Source: Pleodorina starrii (lineage: Eukaryota; Chlorophyta; Chlorophyceae; Chlamydomonadales; Volvocaceae). From it: a DNA stretch of 64,000 bases. Every line of letters starts with the position of its first letter. Positions within the stretch are counted from its first letter, which is position 1. The translations under genes and the position numbers were made by a program. Below, in pieces: positions 41,772 to 53,500 of this stretch. The stretch is taken from contig BRXU01000045.1 in the NCBI GenBank assembly GCA_030267565.1, forward strand, positions 632,501 to 696,500, in the 5' to 3' direction. Below the pieces are notes generated by a model. It was not told the DNA's origin. It saw only the letters and a program-made list of their open reading frames with translations, and searched no databases.

Positions 41772-43027
41772 TTTCGCTGGTCCTGCGAGGAGAAGGGCGG
41801 CAACGGTGGGTAGGTAAGTCACGGGCGCAACAATGTGGCACCTTCCATGTTGAAATCAAGCAAACTAATACAATAATTCATGCTTAGAGAAGGCACGCAG
41901 AGGTGGACATCAGAGTGCGCGGATTCAGCCAAGATACCAGAGTCATCGCCGCCAGGAAACGAATAAACAAAGTGCCTCATCAGAACCAGAGCTGATTGCA
42001 GAACTGTAATCCTTCTCAGGAACAGACAGAGAAGGACAGACGCCAGGGCGGCCCGATGAGCGACCGTCAGAAGATCCAGCGCAACAATGTCACAGAAGGC
42101 ATCACAACTGACGGCGCTGAGCCCACATGTGCTGTTTCCAAGCGCTATCCACCATAGCCGCCTGCTTGATGGTCCAAAACTAAGCTAACGGCGTCGGCCC
42201 ACAAACGCCGCCAAAGTCGCACCTCGAGATCAGCTGGTGTTCAGAGGGAACTTGAAGAGCCTCGAGACTCCAACAATTGGACGTCTCGTGCGTGATGTAG
42301 TGAAAAGGGAACGATTGCTGTTTGTGTGAAGGCTATAACGAGGAATTTTCTGGGTCCGACATCGGGCCCTGGAGTCAGTACGGCACGCTTCGAGGGCTTC
42401 CCTGGGAAGCGCATGTCGATTATGCTAAGCAATGACAACTTTAAGCGTTCATATCCAATTGCCTCTTGAGCGTCCACTGAAGAACCCCAACTTGCAACTG
42501 TTGCGCGTGTTACATATCTCTCGCGTTACGTTTCTCTGACCATCACGCTTCAACGGTCAAGGCTCCTCTGTAGACCAACCGTCATACCACTCAATTCTGC
42601 AACTTGCGCCCACAACCGGCGCCAATTGCGGATAGCGACCGTGGATGTATCCATATGGCGCCAACCAACCGCAACACTGGCGGCGAATAGAGGGTCACAG
42701 GGAACGCGCGCTCTAGCTTGCAATTCTCCTCTCGTCCCAACTGAAACGAGCGTGAAGCGTCCTGCCGCTCTCTCGGCGAATTCAACGCTCTTGGTCGCCC
42801 TTCAACAGCTGGTTAAAGAAATCCTGCACATGCATCGTAGGGCGTGCGGCAGACACGTGATTGGCTTGCTGCAGTTGGGGAGGTCGATGGCACGACGGCC
42901 AGCGTCAGTTAGCGAGGGGAGGGTACACCAAACTCATGTGTTCTCGCATCCCAGAATCACTTTTCAGCGTATGTAAGCCCCCGTGGATACCTAGCAAGGC
43001 TCTCCGGTGCCGAGGCAACCCCGCAGC
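41772..43027. promoter_or_regulatory. EFL promoter/5' region
   Basis: About 1.25 kb of moderate GC without ORFs of gene-like quality. Immediately upstream of the EFL start on the minus strand, it should contain the promoter and perhaps a 5' UTR intron; no specific motif can be supported. Confidence 0.5.
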
Positions 43028-43333
43028 TCAACCAGAGCTCGGGGCCAGGATGTGGTCCGCACAGCCATCGTGCCAAGCGGGTGTCATCGCCTCCCGTACC
43101 GGAAATGAACCCTCAGCCCGGGTCCGCACCCGTGGATTACGGAAAAGGCGCGCGGCCTCCTTGGCCGACGGAAGCTCTGCGCGATCAACGCTGAAGAAGC
43201 CCTGCTCCTTGAGGAGGTAGAAACCCGCCACGCCGAAAGCGCCCGTGAGCAGCGTGCTGAGCGCGAGCGCCCGTGCCTGCGGACGCGGCGTGCAAGTGCC
43301 CAGCTTCGGACGTCTAGCCCCGACGATGAGATT
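43028..43333 (-). CDS. Likely last exon of a small single-pass membrane protein
   Basis: A minus-strand frame of about 100 codons reads NLIVGARRPKLGTCTPRPQ, then a hydrophobic helix ALALSTLLTGAFGVAGFYLL, then KEQGFFSVDRAELPSAKEAA and a short tail ending at the stop 43028-43030. The frame lacks an ATG upstream; the minus sequence just before it (TTTTGCAAGGGCAG) suits a splice acceptor, so this is probably a terminal exon. A GTAAGT on the same strand at about 43,358 is too close (25 bp) to be its donor partner. No family recognised; a membrane helix followed by a basic/polar domain resembles small mitochondrial inner-membrane proteins, which is only a suggestion. Confidence 0.38.
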   Translation of the reverse strand, partial: NLIVGARRPKLGTCTPRPQARALALSTLLTGAFGVAGFYLLKEQGFFSVDRAELPSAKEAARLFRNPRVRTRAEGSFPVREAMTPAWHDGCADHILAPSSG

Positions 43334-44834
43334 CTGCCCTTGCAAAACAGTAACTTACCGCGACGGGAATTATGCGTAGCCGGCTGCTCGGGTTGATTCC
43401 GTCGTCAACCAGACTGGAAAGTGGGGTGTAACATCGCGATGCTCGCAACCCGGAAAAGCTTCATGCCAGGAGCAAATCAGGTCACCGTGCGATTGTAACT
43501 CACTCTTTAGTGCCCGAGCGATACGTGAGCGCGGCTGTCACAACGGCGCCTGCAACGACATCATCGGTGTTGCAGTCACCGCTCTGCGCACGAAGAAGCC
43601 CATTCACGCGTCATGCTTCTTAACGCCTAACATACCAATGCAAACGACTGCGCTTCCGCCGACAACGACGTGAACAGGCTCGACAAAGTTGCTCTTATCA
43701 CTTTTACTGCGATCAGTTTCGGTCATGATGCTATCATTATTTAAGCGACAACTTAACGACCTGGCGTGAAATACTTGTACATAGTAAAAAGAAAGTATTA
43801 GAACAAGGTTCTAAATTTTTACGGTCGCCGTAATCTTGTGCTGCCCGGAACCGCGGGTCATCATCACGGCACTGCATCAACCTTGCCACCAAGATTCGAA
43901 AGGCACACATCCCTGTGCTGGGAGAGGGAAACTGGCCTCCGACGTTTTACAACTTGTTACACGTTCTTTTCCAGCGTGCGCATGTTACTCGCGGTAGCCC
44001 GCACATATCCATCACTTTGAGCAACAACAAGAACTCGGTGCGGTGCAAACGCAAAAGGCTGCAAGGAGGTGCTCGAGAGCGGTTGTTACGTTGCTACAAG
44101 GCTGCAAGGTGCGTATCAGGGGCGCCGCCCGAGTGACAGGCGAGCGGCAGCGTTCAGGGCCAGGGCGCCAGTGAGTGACAGCGATGCATCACCTGCCTCC
44201 CAGGGCAGCTTGGTGTGCTTGCTCGATACCTTCTCATCATTCACCACCGCTCAGCCGCATTAACCTTCTCATAGCGCCGCAAGGTGGCGGCGAGAAAGAT
44301 CATTACCTCGGAATCGTGCACTTCCTCCGGACCCCGTTCGCCAAAGCACCCTCGGCAAAATTTCGCCTGCGGGCTGAAGCCAGCCACAGCGGCCGCGCGC
44401 CCGTCTTTTACCTTCGCCCTCTTTTCGTCGTTACGGTATCCTTGGGAAGGCGCGTGCTCGTTGTGACCCGTCCTTTGACTTTGATCTCCAACGCTAGCTT
44501 CGCGCACTCGACTCGACAGCTGCGCGCGTCTCCCGAGCAACACAGCGGAAGTCTGATCTCCCCAATCGGCAGCAGCCCCAGCCAGCCACTGGCGACACAC
44601 GCCAATCGCGATCGCGCACGCGTCACAAATACAGATCAGCGCCGCCAGGGGTTGGTCGCCCATCGTGACCGTGACCTCCTTTGTCTGCTTGGTGGCCCCC
44701 ACGCGACCTGTCGGCCTCGACTCCCACCGCGCCGCGACCTCCGACTCCGATCGCGCGCCGCCCAGCACCAGCGCAGCGATCACTGCGCCACCACCGGCGG
44801 TGGTTACTCCCCGCCGAGGCAACTCGAATACTCG
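43334..44834. other. No firmly supported gene
   Basis: Possible upstream exons of the minus-strand gene ending at 43028, and the 5' region of the plus-strand gene at 44835. A 193-codon minus frame (44241-44822) and a 240-codon plus frame (from 44175) overlap each other; neither could be verified, though the plus frame runs in phase into the ATG at 44835. Confidence 0.45.
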
Positions 44835-47800
44835 ATGGGTGCGTTCCTGAGATGGGTGCTGACAGCCACCGATGCTAGCGTTGCAGACCTCTTTTAACCC
44901 TGCCAGGACGCTTGCAGCTTGTTGCAGTGATGCTAATGGCGCGGTAAGACCGACCGGCTGGGCGGCACACAGACGACACGCCCACGCTCGCTCACGCCCA
45001 CGCTGCGCGTAACGCCCTTCCCTTCCCTTCCCTTCCCCTTACCTACTACTACTAGCTCTTACCCTCCGCCCTCCTGCCGCGCCCCCTCCCTCCTCCTCAC
45101 GCCCCATACCTGTCCGCAGTTCCTTCCGTCGCGAACACCGACCTCCCGGCCTCCGCCCCCGCCTCCCTCCCAGCCGCCTCCCACCTCGCGAGCCAGCCCG
45201 GCGAGGCGACAGACCACATCGCATCACCCCTGCACGCCGCCGCTGTCGCCGCCGACGACGACGTCGACGGCAACAGCCACAGCCACACCAGCGCCGCACC
45301 GGACCAGTCTTCTTCGCCAAAAGGCCATCTCAAGTACCACCACCACCACCAGCACCACCACCGGCGCCACCGCCAGGTCAGGTTTGGCGCGGAACCTTCG
45401 GACATACCCATCAGGCCCCCCACGGACTCGGCCAGCTTCCAGCAGCTTCCTCCAGGCGGCGCCAAAAAGTCCACCAAGGCGGGATCTACTGCTGCGGCTG
45501 CCGGGACAGTCAGCGGCGGCGGCGTTACCAAGCACCACCGGCGGGATACTCCGGCCAAGGCCGACCCGACCGGCGGCCGGTCCCGAAACGCCACTACGAT
45601 CGTAGCCCGCAGCAGCTTCATGCCAGTGCGGGAGCCGCTGGAGCAGCACGATCCGGCGCCGGCGCCGGCGGAGGCGCCGGCGCCGGCGGGAGTCGCTGCC
45701 GTCGAGGGCAGGGGCGGCGGCGGCGGAGGCGGTGCGAGGCGCACTACCAGTGTGCACACCGGCGGCGGCGGCGATGGCGTCGTTGTTCAAGCTTCGCCGT
45801 CGGGCTTCGCTGCCGGCGGCAACAAGGTACGGTACGACGGCGCGGGTGCTGCTGGCGGCGGCGCCGGCGCCGGCAGCGGCTCGGCGGGCGGCCTGGCGCC
45901 GCGGCCGGTGCGGCTGGCGCCGACCCCGCTGCAGGTGCCGCCGGGCTCGCCGCCGCTGCCGCCGAAGCGGAAGAAGGGCGGGCGGCTGCGGCGCGCGTGG
46001 AATCGGTTCAAGCGCATGGCCACGTGCTCCAGCGTCGCGACACGGGGTGAGCCGTGGGTGATGATTGGTGGGTGATGGTGGGTGATGGTGATGGTGAGTG
46101 AAGGAAGAAGGGTGTGTGGGTGAACATGGGTGCAAGAAAAGGAAGAAGGGTGTGTGGGTGAAGGATAAGTCAGCGGCGTGGCGTGGCACGGGGCGTGGCG
46201 GGGGGACAGGAGGAAGGGGAGGGGCCCGTGTGAGTCGACGGGAGGCGGGGTTGAGTCTTCGCCCTCTCGCCTTCATCCCCGCCTCCAGTCCCCGTCCCCA
46301 CTCCTCCACCCCACCCACTCACGGACTCCAGCCCATCCGTGGATAAGACCTCCCAACTCCACTCCTTCCCCTTTCTCTCTCTTTCTCGCTCACCGTCCCT
46401 CAGATCCTCCGCTCCACGGCGTGGCGCTCACCCCGGGGGAGACCGCTGCTGACGTGTCCCGGGAGATTGCGGAGGAGGAGGCGGCGGCGGCGCGAGCCGC
46501 GACGAGCACCCCCGCCGCCGCCGTCACCACGAGCACCACCACCGCCGCTACTGGACCGCTGCCGCCCACTGCCGCCGCCGCCGCCGCAGAGCCGTCGCCG
46601 TCGCCGTCGCTGTCGCCGCCGCCGCCGCGCCTCTCGGCTTCGGGTGCGGACTCCTCGGAATGCAGTAACAACCACACGGGGTACCTGAGCACACCCTTGC
46701 AGTGGCACCGCGGCGGTAGGCGTAGAGGAGGCGCATGCAATGTCTTTTGGTTGTTTATTGACCCTTGTAGGAATCGATCCGGGGTTGTTACGTTGTCTCG
46801 TCCGCGTTGCCAAAAGCACACACACGCGCACAAGGCGCACGCACGCAGGCCAAGCGCAGCGCGCCGCCCGTCCCGCCTCCAGATCGATCAGAACGCAACG
46901 CCGCCCGCCTCACGCACGCACGTGGGCACACACGCACACATATACGCACGCACGCAGACACGTCCACGGCAGCTCTCCCGCCTTGACTTGTCATTTGCGG
47001 TCCCGAACGCATGCCGCGACCCCCGACCGACCCATGGTTCATCACGCTCCCGCGCACGCACGCTCGCACGCCGCATCGCATCGCACGCAGGTCCGCGCGC
47101 CAACCCTCCCGCCTCCAGCGGCGGCTACGCCGCCAGCTCCGCCGCCGCCACGGTCAGCAGCAACAGCACTCGTCCCACCGACCCGTACGGCCCGTACGGC
47201 ACCAGTGAACAACAGGCCGAGTACGGCGGCGGCGGCGGTACCAGCATGAACGGCTCGACGCATGAGCTGCTGCCGCGCCGCGGCGACAGCGCCGCCGACC
47301 GCAGCGGCGTGGGCGTCGACAGCGTCGACGGCGGCGGCGGCGGCTGGTCTCGTCGCGCCGTCGAGGGTGGCGGGATGGTCATCGGCAGCGGCGGCGGTGT
47401 CGGCGGCAGCGTCGGCGGCCGCGCGTCGGCGCAGCGGCAGGCGCCGCTGAGCCTGGGCTCCAGTATCGGCGCACCGACGGAGGGTCGGGCCTCTCAGGCG
47501 GATCGGCTCGTCCTTCGGGGCCGCGAGAGCGTGTCAAGCATAAAGTCGGCGGGTGGGTCGGGGCTCGGGGGCGAGGGCCCGGACCTCTGTGTTGTATGTA
47601 TGTGTTTGTTTGATTGAAGTATCCATCAAAAGATTCAAATCCAAAATCCAAACACACACACGCACGCAGGCAGTGGCGAGGAGGACTGGCACGACGCCCG
47701 CAGCGTGGTCTCCACTTGGTCCCTTATGTCCTGCTTCAGCGGAAGCAACCACGGCAGCATGCAGGGCGGCGCAGCGGCAGCGGCGGCAGCGGCGGTGGCG

Positions 47801-47929
47801 GCAGCGGCGGCGGAAGCCGACGGCGCGACGCCGCCATCGCTGTCGTACAGCGCCAGGGCCGCCGCCGAGGCTCTGACGCAGGCGATGCGGGAGGGGCAGC
47901 AGCGGCAGCAGCAGCAGCAACTGGAGGGT

Positions 47930-47960
<31 letters not shown>

Positions 47961-50566
47961 CGGCGGCAGCGGCTGGGCTGGGCGATGGGAAGCAGGTGCT
48001 GCAGGCCCAGAAGCAGGTGTGTGTGTGTTCGTTTGTGTGGGTGCGTGTTGGGCTCTTGTCAATTGTTTTTTTGGTGTCAGAAGCCGTGACCCGTACACCA
48101 CGACGTACTGCGATACCGCACGTGGTGCTGTGTTATATGTACGGTAATGTGCCGTACTGTCCGCGCGCGCTGATGCCTGTCCCACGCCCCTTGTGCCACA
48201 TGAGGGCATGGGGCACGGGGGGTTCATGGTCTGAACCCTGAACAACCCTGGATCGCCATGCCCTCGTGCCCCGTGTCCCATGCATGTGCCATGCGTCCAT
48301 GCGCCCATACACACGCACCCCAACCTTTCCCTGACCAACGCAGGCGCCTGTGCTTCCGGCCACGCCGCCGCTTGCGGCACGCGGCCAGACCCGGCCAGCC
48401 GACTGGTCTCCCCCGCCCCAACGTGACACCACCACCACCACGACCACGACCACCATCGGCCTCTCAGGCCAGCTCAGCACGCCCGTGCTGGCGGCGCCGC
48501 TCCGCGCCGCCTCTGCCGAGGCGGAGGCGGAGGCGGGTGCGGCGGCGTCGCCGCTGCCGGCGGCAACGCCGCGTGCGGCTGCGGCGGTGGCTGTGGTGCC
48601 GGGCGAGGCTGAGGCCGAGGCGACGATGGCTGAGGCGGCGGAGGTGGAGGTGGAGGAGGTTCCGGTGCCTCCCGAGGTCCGGGGCATCGCTATCGGGGAG
48701 CTGCCCGAGTGGCAGCGACCCAGCTGGGTGCCGCCGGAGCTGATCCCAGGCCTGGGTAAGGTTTAGTGTAACGTCTGGGAGACACCCGGAAGTGTCAACT
48801 GGTGCCTTTGCCATACGTTAAAAATGGTACCGGTATCAGGGTTTCATGCGGCATCGCAGAGCAGGCAGGAGCTGGCTGTCGTGGGGTTGTTTACGGTAAG
48901 GAGATCGCCTACCCGAGGAATTATCCGCTTTCTTGGCTGCAATGATGTCGAATATACGTCAGCTACCGTAGTGGCCCAAGTGAACCGGCCTCCGCTCTAT
49001 TTCCGCGTTTTTTACCTTTCACAGCCCCTCCTCCGCCTCCTCCTCCGCCTGGTCCCACCCTCCCCTCGCAGACCCCGCCACCCGCTTCGTGCCCGTCCCA
49101 CGGGTCACCGGCATCGCCAGCTACTGGGCCAAGGTTCCGGAGCTGTCGGCGCCCATCCCCATGCCGATCGATCTGGCGCTCAACGTCAACCGCATGGCGA
49201 GGACTGCGCACGAGAGCATCCGCGGCATCCTGGTACGGCACGGCGTACGACAGCCATGGATCAGATCAGATCAGATCCTACCGCTGCCATGAGGCGGCCA
49301 TGCAGTGCCGTCTGCCGTGCAATGCAATGTGGTTTTCTCGCCTTGTTTCTTTCCCCGACCCGCGTCCTTCCGCTGCCCTTCTGCTGCCCCTTCCGCTCCC
49401 GCTGCCAGCTCCGCCTCGCTGACTCGCGGTCCGGGGCTTCCAGGGGTTTTAAATTTAAAATTTAAAATTTAATCTCCACGTTCCGATGTGGGTCGGCTGC
49501 CGCTTTTGCTCGGCGCGGGTTGTCACCGCAGTTTCGGGAGACGGACACGGAGATCATCATGAAGGCGCGACTGACGCTGCCGCTGGGCGTCAAGATGACG
49601 CACCAGGTGCGTACGGCACCGTTGGTTGGATTGTACGGCACGGTTGACCGGTTGGTTTGAAGGGACCGCTGAGGATGAAGTCCGGGGTTCAGGGCGGGGT
49701 TCGGGCTGAAGGGCGACGATCGACGAGGAAAAAACGCCTGGGGGGAGTTGGTCCTTAGTGAGTCAGAGTCAGCCTTTGGAGGTTCAACTCGAGGCTGACC
49801 CCGCGTCGGAGGATCACGGGTTTCGGAACGATTGGAACGGCTTCGTTTCCTCATCGGATAAACCACCGGCTTTCCCATGTTACCTTTGACCCAACCTACC
49901 GTTTGACCACCGAATCCACTCGTTGCCAACCGCAAAACCCATTTTCTGAAAGGAACCTTTACCGCAAACGAACCGTTTGCCCCGAAACCACCAGGAGCAC
50001 TACCACAAGGACAACAGCGAGCACACCGTCATGTTGCGCCGGGACGTCAGGCCGGGCAAGACGGTCACACGCATGTACTTCACAGCCGACGGCGACTCGC
50101 TGCTTGCGTGAGTTGAAATTCCAATATGAATCTGTAAAAGAATTGCTGTCAGTAGAGCCCGGTGAACTGGATCGCAGGGGCGATGGGTTGGGGCGTGGTG
50201 CGTGGAGAAATGGGGGAAACTTGTAATGTGGGTTGGGGTGGGATTGGCAGGGTATACTAGGGGCATTTCGAGTCCTGAAACCCCATCCCTCCTCCCTCTT
50301 CGGCGGCTCAACACGCAGGCTAGTGTTTGCGCTCCGAGGCCTGACCCCATTCCTGCAACTTATGTGTGTGTGCGTGTGTAAAATGCCGCAGCGCCACCGC
50401 GTACGACATGAGTGGCCGGATCACCCACACCGGTTACGAGCTGGTGCGCCTGATCGACAACGGCGACAAGATCAAGTGCCGGCAGTGGGTCGTGATCATG
50501 GCGTCCGGCAAAGTCGTGGAGCAGGACTTCGTGGGGCGCCGCGCCCCGATTCCGGGCCACCACTGA
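44835..50566 (+). CDS. Large unrecognised protein, disordered N-terminus and conserved-looking C-terminal domain
   Basis: Exons 44835-44838 (ATG G, tentative), 45120-46046, 46404-46715, 47091-47552, 47670-48016, 48344-48755, 49072-49232, 49532-49606, 49995-50107 and 50392-50566 join in phase to about 995 residues. The first exon is inferred from phase and a GTGCGT donor; the frame is open further upstream. Residues 1-760 are low-complexity: a His run (YHHHHQHHHRRHRQ), KRKKGGRLRRAWNRFKRMAT (basic, membrane- or nucleic-acid-binding-like), Ser/Thr/Gly stretches and (DG)n. The last ~240 residues are ordinary sequence: WQRPSWVPPELIPGLGDPAT, RVTGIASYWAKVPELSAPIP, then alternating beta-like segments TEIIMKARLTLPLGVKM, GKTVTRMYFTADGDSLLA, ITHTGYELVRLIDNG and KCRQWVVIMASGKVVEQDF. 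I do not recognise this domain. It could be a lipid- or ligand-binding beta barrel by pattern, which is inference only. Confidence 0.6.
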
Positions 50567-51113
50567 CCGGCCATATGCCACCTGGGTTGACATCTTGTTG
50601 TTGCCTGGCTCGGCAGGTTGCGATATAATATGTTGCATTTCCAACAGCATAAAGTCGTTAGATGGGCGCATCGTGAGAGTATTGACTTGTTGTAACACGC
50701 GCAGGTTTAGACGTTGACTTGGGTTGAGGCTCTTTGATGCTTGTATGCTTGTGGTTAGGGTTTCGATATGGCGGCGGTTAGCATGCTCTTTTCATTTCGT
50801 AAAAGATGTTGGGAAATTCGGCATGGATGAATGGCCAAATCAGGGCTCCGACTGTGTAACGACACCGACCCTGTCCACGCCAGCGTAAACCATAACCACC
50901 GTACGGCGATTCTGCGTTCATTTTCACTGCATGACCCCCGCATCGTGGTGGCTGAAGTTATAATTGAGCGCTCTCCTGTCTCAAGGCATCTTTCGCGAGG
51001 CATTTGACCGTGGGCTACGCTGTTGACGCCTCCGAAAGCAACTGTACATAAACGTGTTAGTCTTACTCCCGAGGTTTACCTGGACGCAAGTTTCTGCCTT
51101 TCACTAGGACACA
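50567..51113. other. Intergenic: 3' UTR and PEX11 promoter
   Basis: 547 bp of moderate GC between genes transcribed in the same direction; no further feature beyond the TGTAA word. Confidence 0.55.
50691..50695 (+). terminator. TGTAA polyadenylation word, 125 bp after the stop codon
   Basis: TGTAA is the usual poly(A) signal in volvocalean algae; this copy sits 125 bp beyond the stop of the large unrecognised gene in an A/T-richer stretch. Confidence 0.45.
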
Positions 51114-53500
51114 ATGGCCCCAACCTACGCAGAGCACCTCAACGTATGTTTTACGGGCTCGAGAGCGAGCTACGCGCGCTTTTGATTGGCCCTGTGGCCG
51201 CTCCGGCTCACGTGCGCGAACACTGCACAGGTTATCAAGGGCTTCTGTGACAAGGCGGATGGCAAGGACAAGCTCACGGCGCTCATTCAGGTGACAGCGG
51301 CTGGTTCCGAAATTGTCTCGTCAGCTGCGTGTGGCTTGACTCTTCGCGCGTCCTTTCCATCGTTGCAGTATGCCTGCATGTTCATCTCGGCCGGTGAGCC
51401 TGGTAACATCAAGAAGATTCAGGCGTCGGTGACAGCGGCGCGCAAGGTCTTCCGTATCATGCGGGTGCGTCGAGTGTGACTAGGGCTGACAGAGGCAGGT
51501 GCAATTCCTGTGAACTTTCACGCTCACTTGTGGCTCCGTTTTGCAGCCTCTCGAACTGATGACGCCTATGATTATTTCGCCGGGTTTCACGGGGAAGCAG
51601 CCAATCCTGCTGGAGACCATCAACAAGGTGCGTACTAAGACCAAGGCTGCTGCTGTAGTCATACGCTCTGAGCAAGTCTGGGGGACTGCAACCCATACTT
51701 ATATGCCATGGTATTCTTGGCATTCGGGGTAGGGGGCGAGCGTGGGGTTGGCGGCCTTTCACCCCGCTGCTTTCACTTCAGCCGTGTTCACGTGGTGTGT
51801 GTCTAAAACCCTAAACCCTAACGTTGACTTGCGAGTTGTGGAGAACTCTCGTGCCGTCCCTTCACTTGAAAGGACTCGACCCTGTATCGACCTGATGTGT
51901 CTCGCCACAGGCTGAGCCACAGGCTGTCGTGTGTCGATACCCCTATGTCCAGTGCAACGACATTGTAATCATGAGGCGCAGCTGTTCTTGAGGAAGCAGG
52001 AAACCCAGCTGCGTGTCTGCTTGTTGACCCAATTATACTCGGAACCTCATTTATGCCGTACGCTGCTGAGCCTTTTTCGGGGTTCCCCTAAAATTCCTTC
52101 GCCTTGCAGCTCAAGACGGTGCTAATGGCGGTGTACTTCGGCGCTGACCACGTGGTCTGGGCACACCAGATTGGCCTTATCCAGAACAAGGCGATTGGGG
52201 AACGGTGAGTGGGCTGCGCCTGGTGCGCTGCAGTATGGGGACAGTCCAGGAGTGATGTGTGCGGGGCGCATGATAGTGGCACACTGCATCCCATCTCCCA
52301 GCCGGACAGCGTATTTGAGCTCCGATCTCCAAGTATGCGGCCAGTTCCAAGTATACGGCCAATACCCAATAAACATTTTGGTGGGGATGCAGCAAGCGGG
52401 TGGCTGGGTGCTGCCCGCCATCCGAGTACTACCCGAGGGGGAGTCAGAGGTGCCAGTGTGAACGCCGTGTAAAGTTAGCAGCAGGGTTGTATGGGCAATT
52501 TGGGGCCCAATCCTGGTGCCTGGTGGCATTGGGCTGTGGTGTCGCGATCCGTTCAGGTGATCCCAAACCCGTGCTTGATTGGATTCCATGCCCGGTCGCG
52601 TTCAGAAATATGGATTCTTTCGGAGGCCCAAACCCATCCAGAAATGTGCTAGGGGATCAATCTGCTCCCGTGCACGATTTGTAGCCATGTCCGCTTGGGA
52701 GTCCTGTCTTGGCTGATAGGAATTTAGTCGCCTAGCGCCGACTCTCTCATCTGTGTTGGTTTCGGCGCTGGCAGGTACCAAAAGCTGTCCCTGTGGACGT
52801 GGGCGCTTGGGTCGGTGTGCACTGTCGCGGCGGAGAGCTGGATGATTGCGGCTCAGAGCGTGACGCGCAAGGAGGGCGAGTCGGAGGAGGAGTACGGCAA
52901 GCGCGTTGAGGAGGTCAAGAAGCAGATCAACCAGCGGCTGTTCCTCGTCATCCACGCGTTGGTCCAGGTGGGTTGTGGGTACGGTAGATGGATGGTTCGG
53001 TGCGGAGCGCAGAAAAGGGCAGTGGAGGCACTGCGACTTGGGCAATCGGAGTGTTCCACACGCTAGTTGTGTGCATGGTTGGGGGAGATTGATGGTGCAG
53101 CCGGCCACGTGAAATATGGAACCGGGGCTGCACTGTAAGACTGATCCTCTTGCCCTTGTCAATGGTGTGAGCAGCGTTCAAAACAACCCCGAACATGGTT
53201 ATCCGCGCATGTACCGTGCTCGCTCGCCCCGCGACCCCCCTGCCTCCCTATTCATTTTCGGGAGCGCAACCGATCTCAACTGACACCCTCCCGCCCTACC
53301 TCCCCTTCCCGGCGTCTCTTCCTTGCGCAACTCCTCAGGCGGCGCTCGCAGCGGGTCTTCTGCAGGTTCTGCCCTTCAAGCCGCGCACGGTGGGCTTCCT
53401 GGGCGTTGTGGCCTCTGCCATGAACTGTTACCTGTTGCTGCCCGCCTACCCTAAGCCGGCGCCCAAGCCCGTACCGGCGCCCAAGCCCAAGACGGTATAA
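51114..53500 (+). CDS. PEX11: Peroxin-11, peroxisome membrane elongation/proliferation factor
   Basis: Seven exons, 51114-51143, 51231-51290, 51369-51464, 51547-51627, 52110-52204, 52775-52967 and 53339-53500, join in phase to 238 residues, the normal size. MAPTYAEHLNVIKGFCDKAD followed by GKDKLTALIQYACMFIS is the conserved N-terminal amphipathic region (family pattern: ...KTEGRDK-LxKxxQY). ASVTAARKVFRIMRPLELM, then LLETINKLKTVLMAVYFGAD and HVVWAHQIGLIQNK match the middle of the PEX11 domain, and LSLWTWALGSVCTVAAESW is the conserved LWxxG segment. The C-terminus has one hydrophobic helix (LAAGLLQVLPFKPRTVGFLG with VVASAMNCYLLL) and a Pro/Lys tail PAPKPKTV. PEX11 remodels the peroxisomal membrane before fission. 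Six short introns, one containing CCCTAAACCCTAA at about 51,808. Confidence 0.88.

Noticed and set aside
44241..44822. 193-codon minus-strand ORF with a hydrophobic N-terminus
   Set aside because: It would start 12 bp from the plus-strand start at 44835 and overlaps a plus frame that continues in phase; no domain or splice support.
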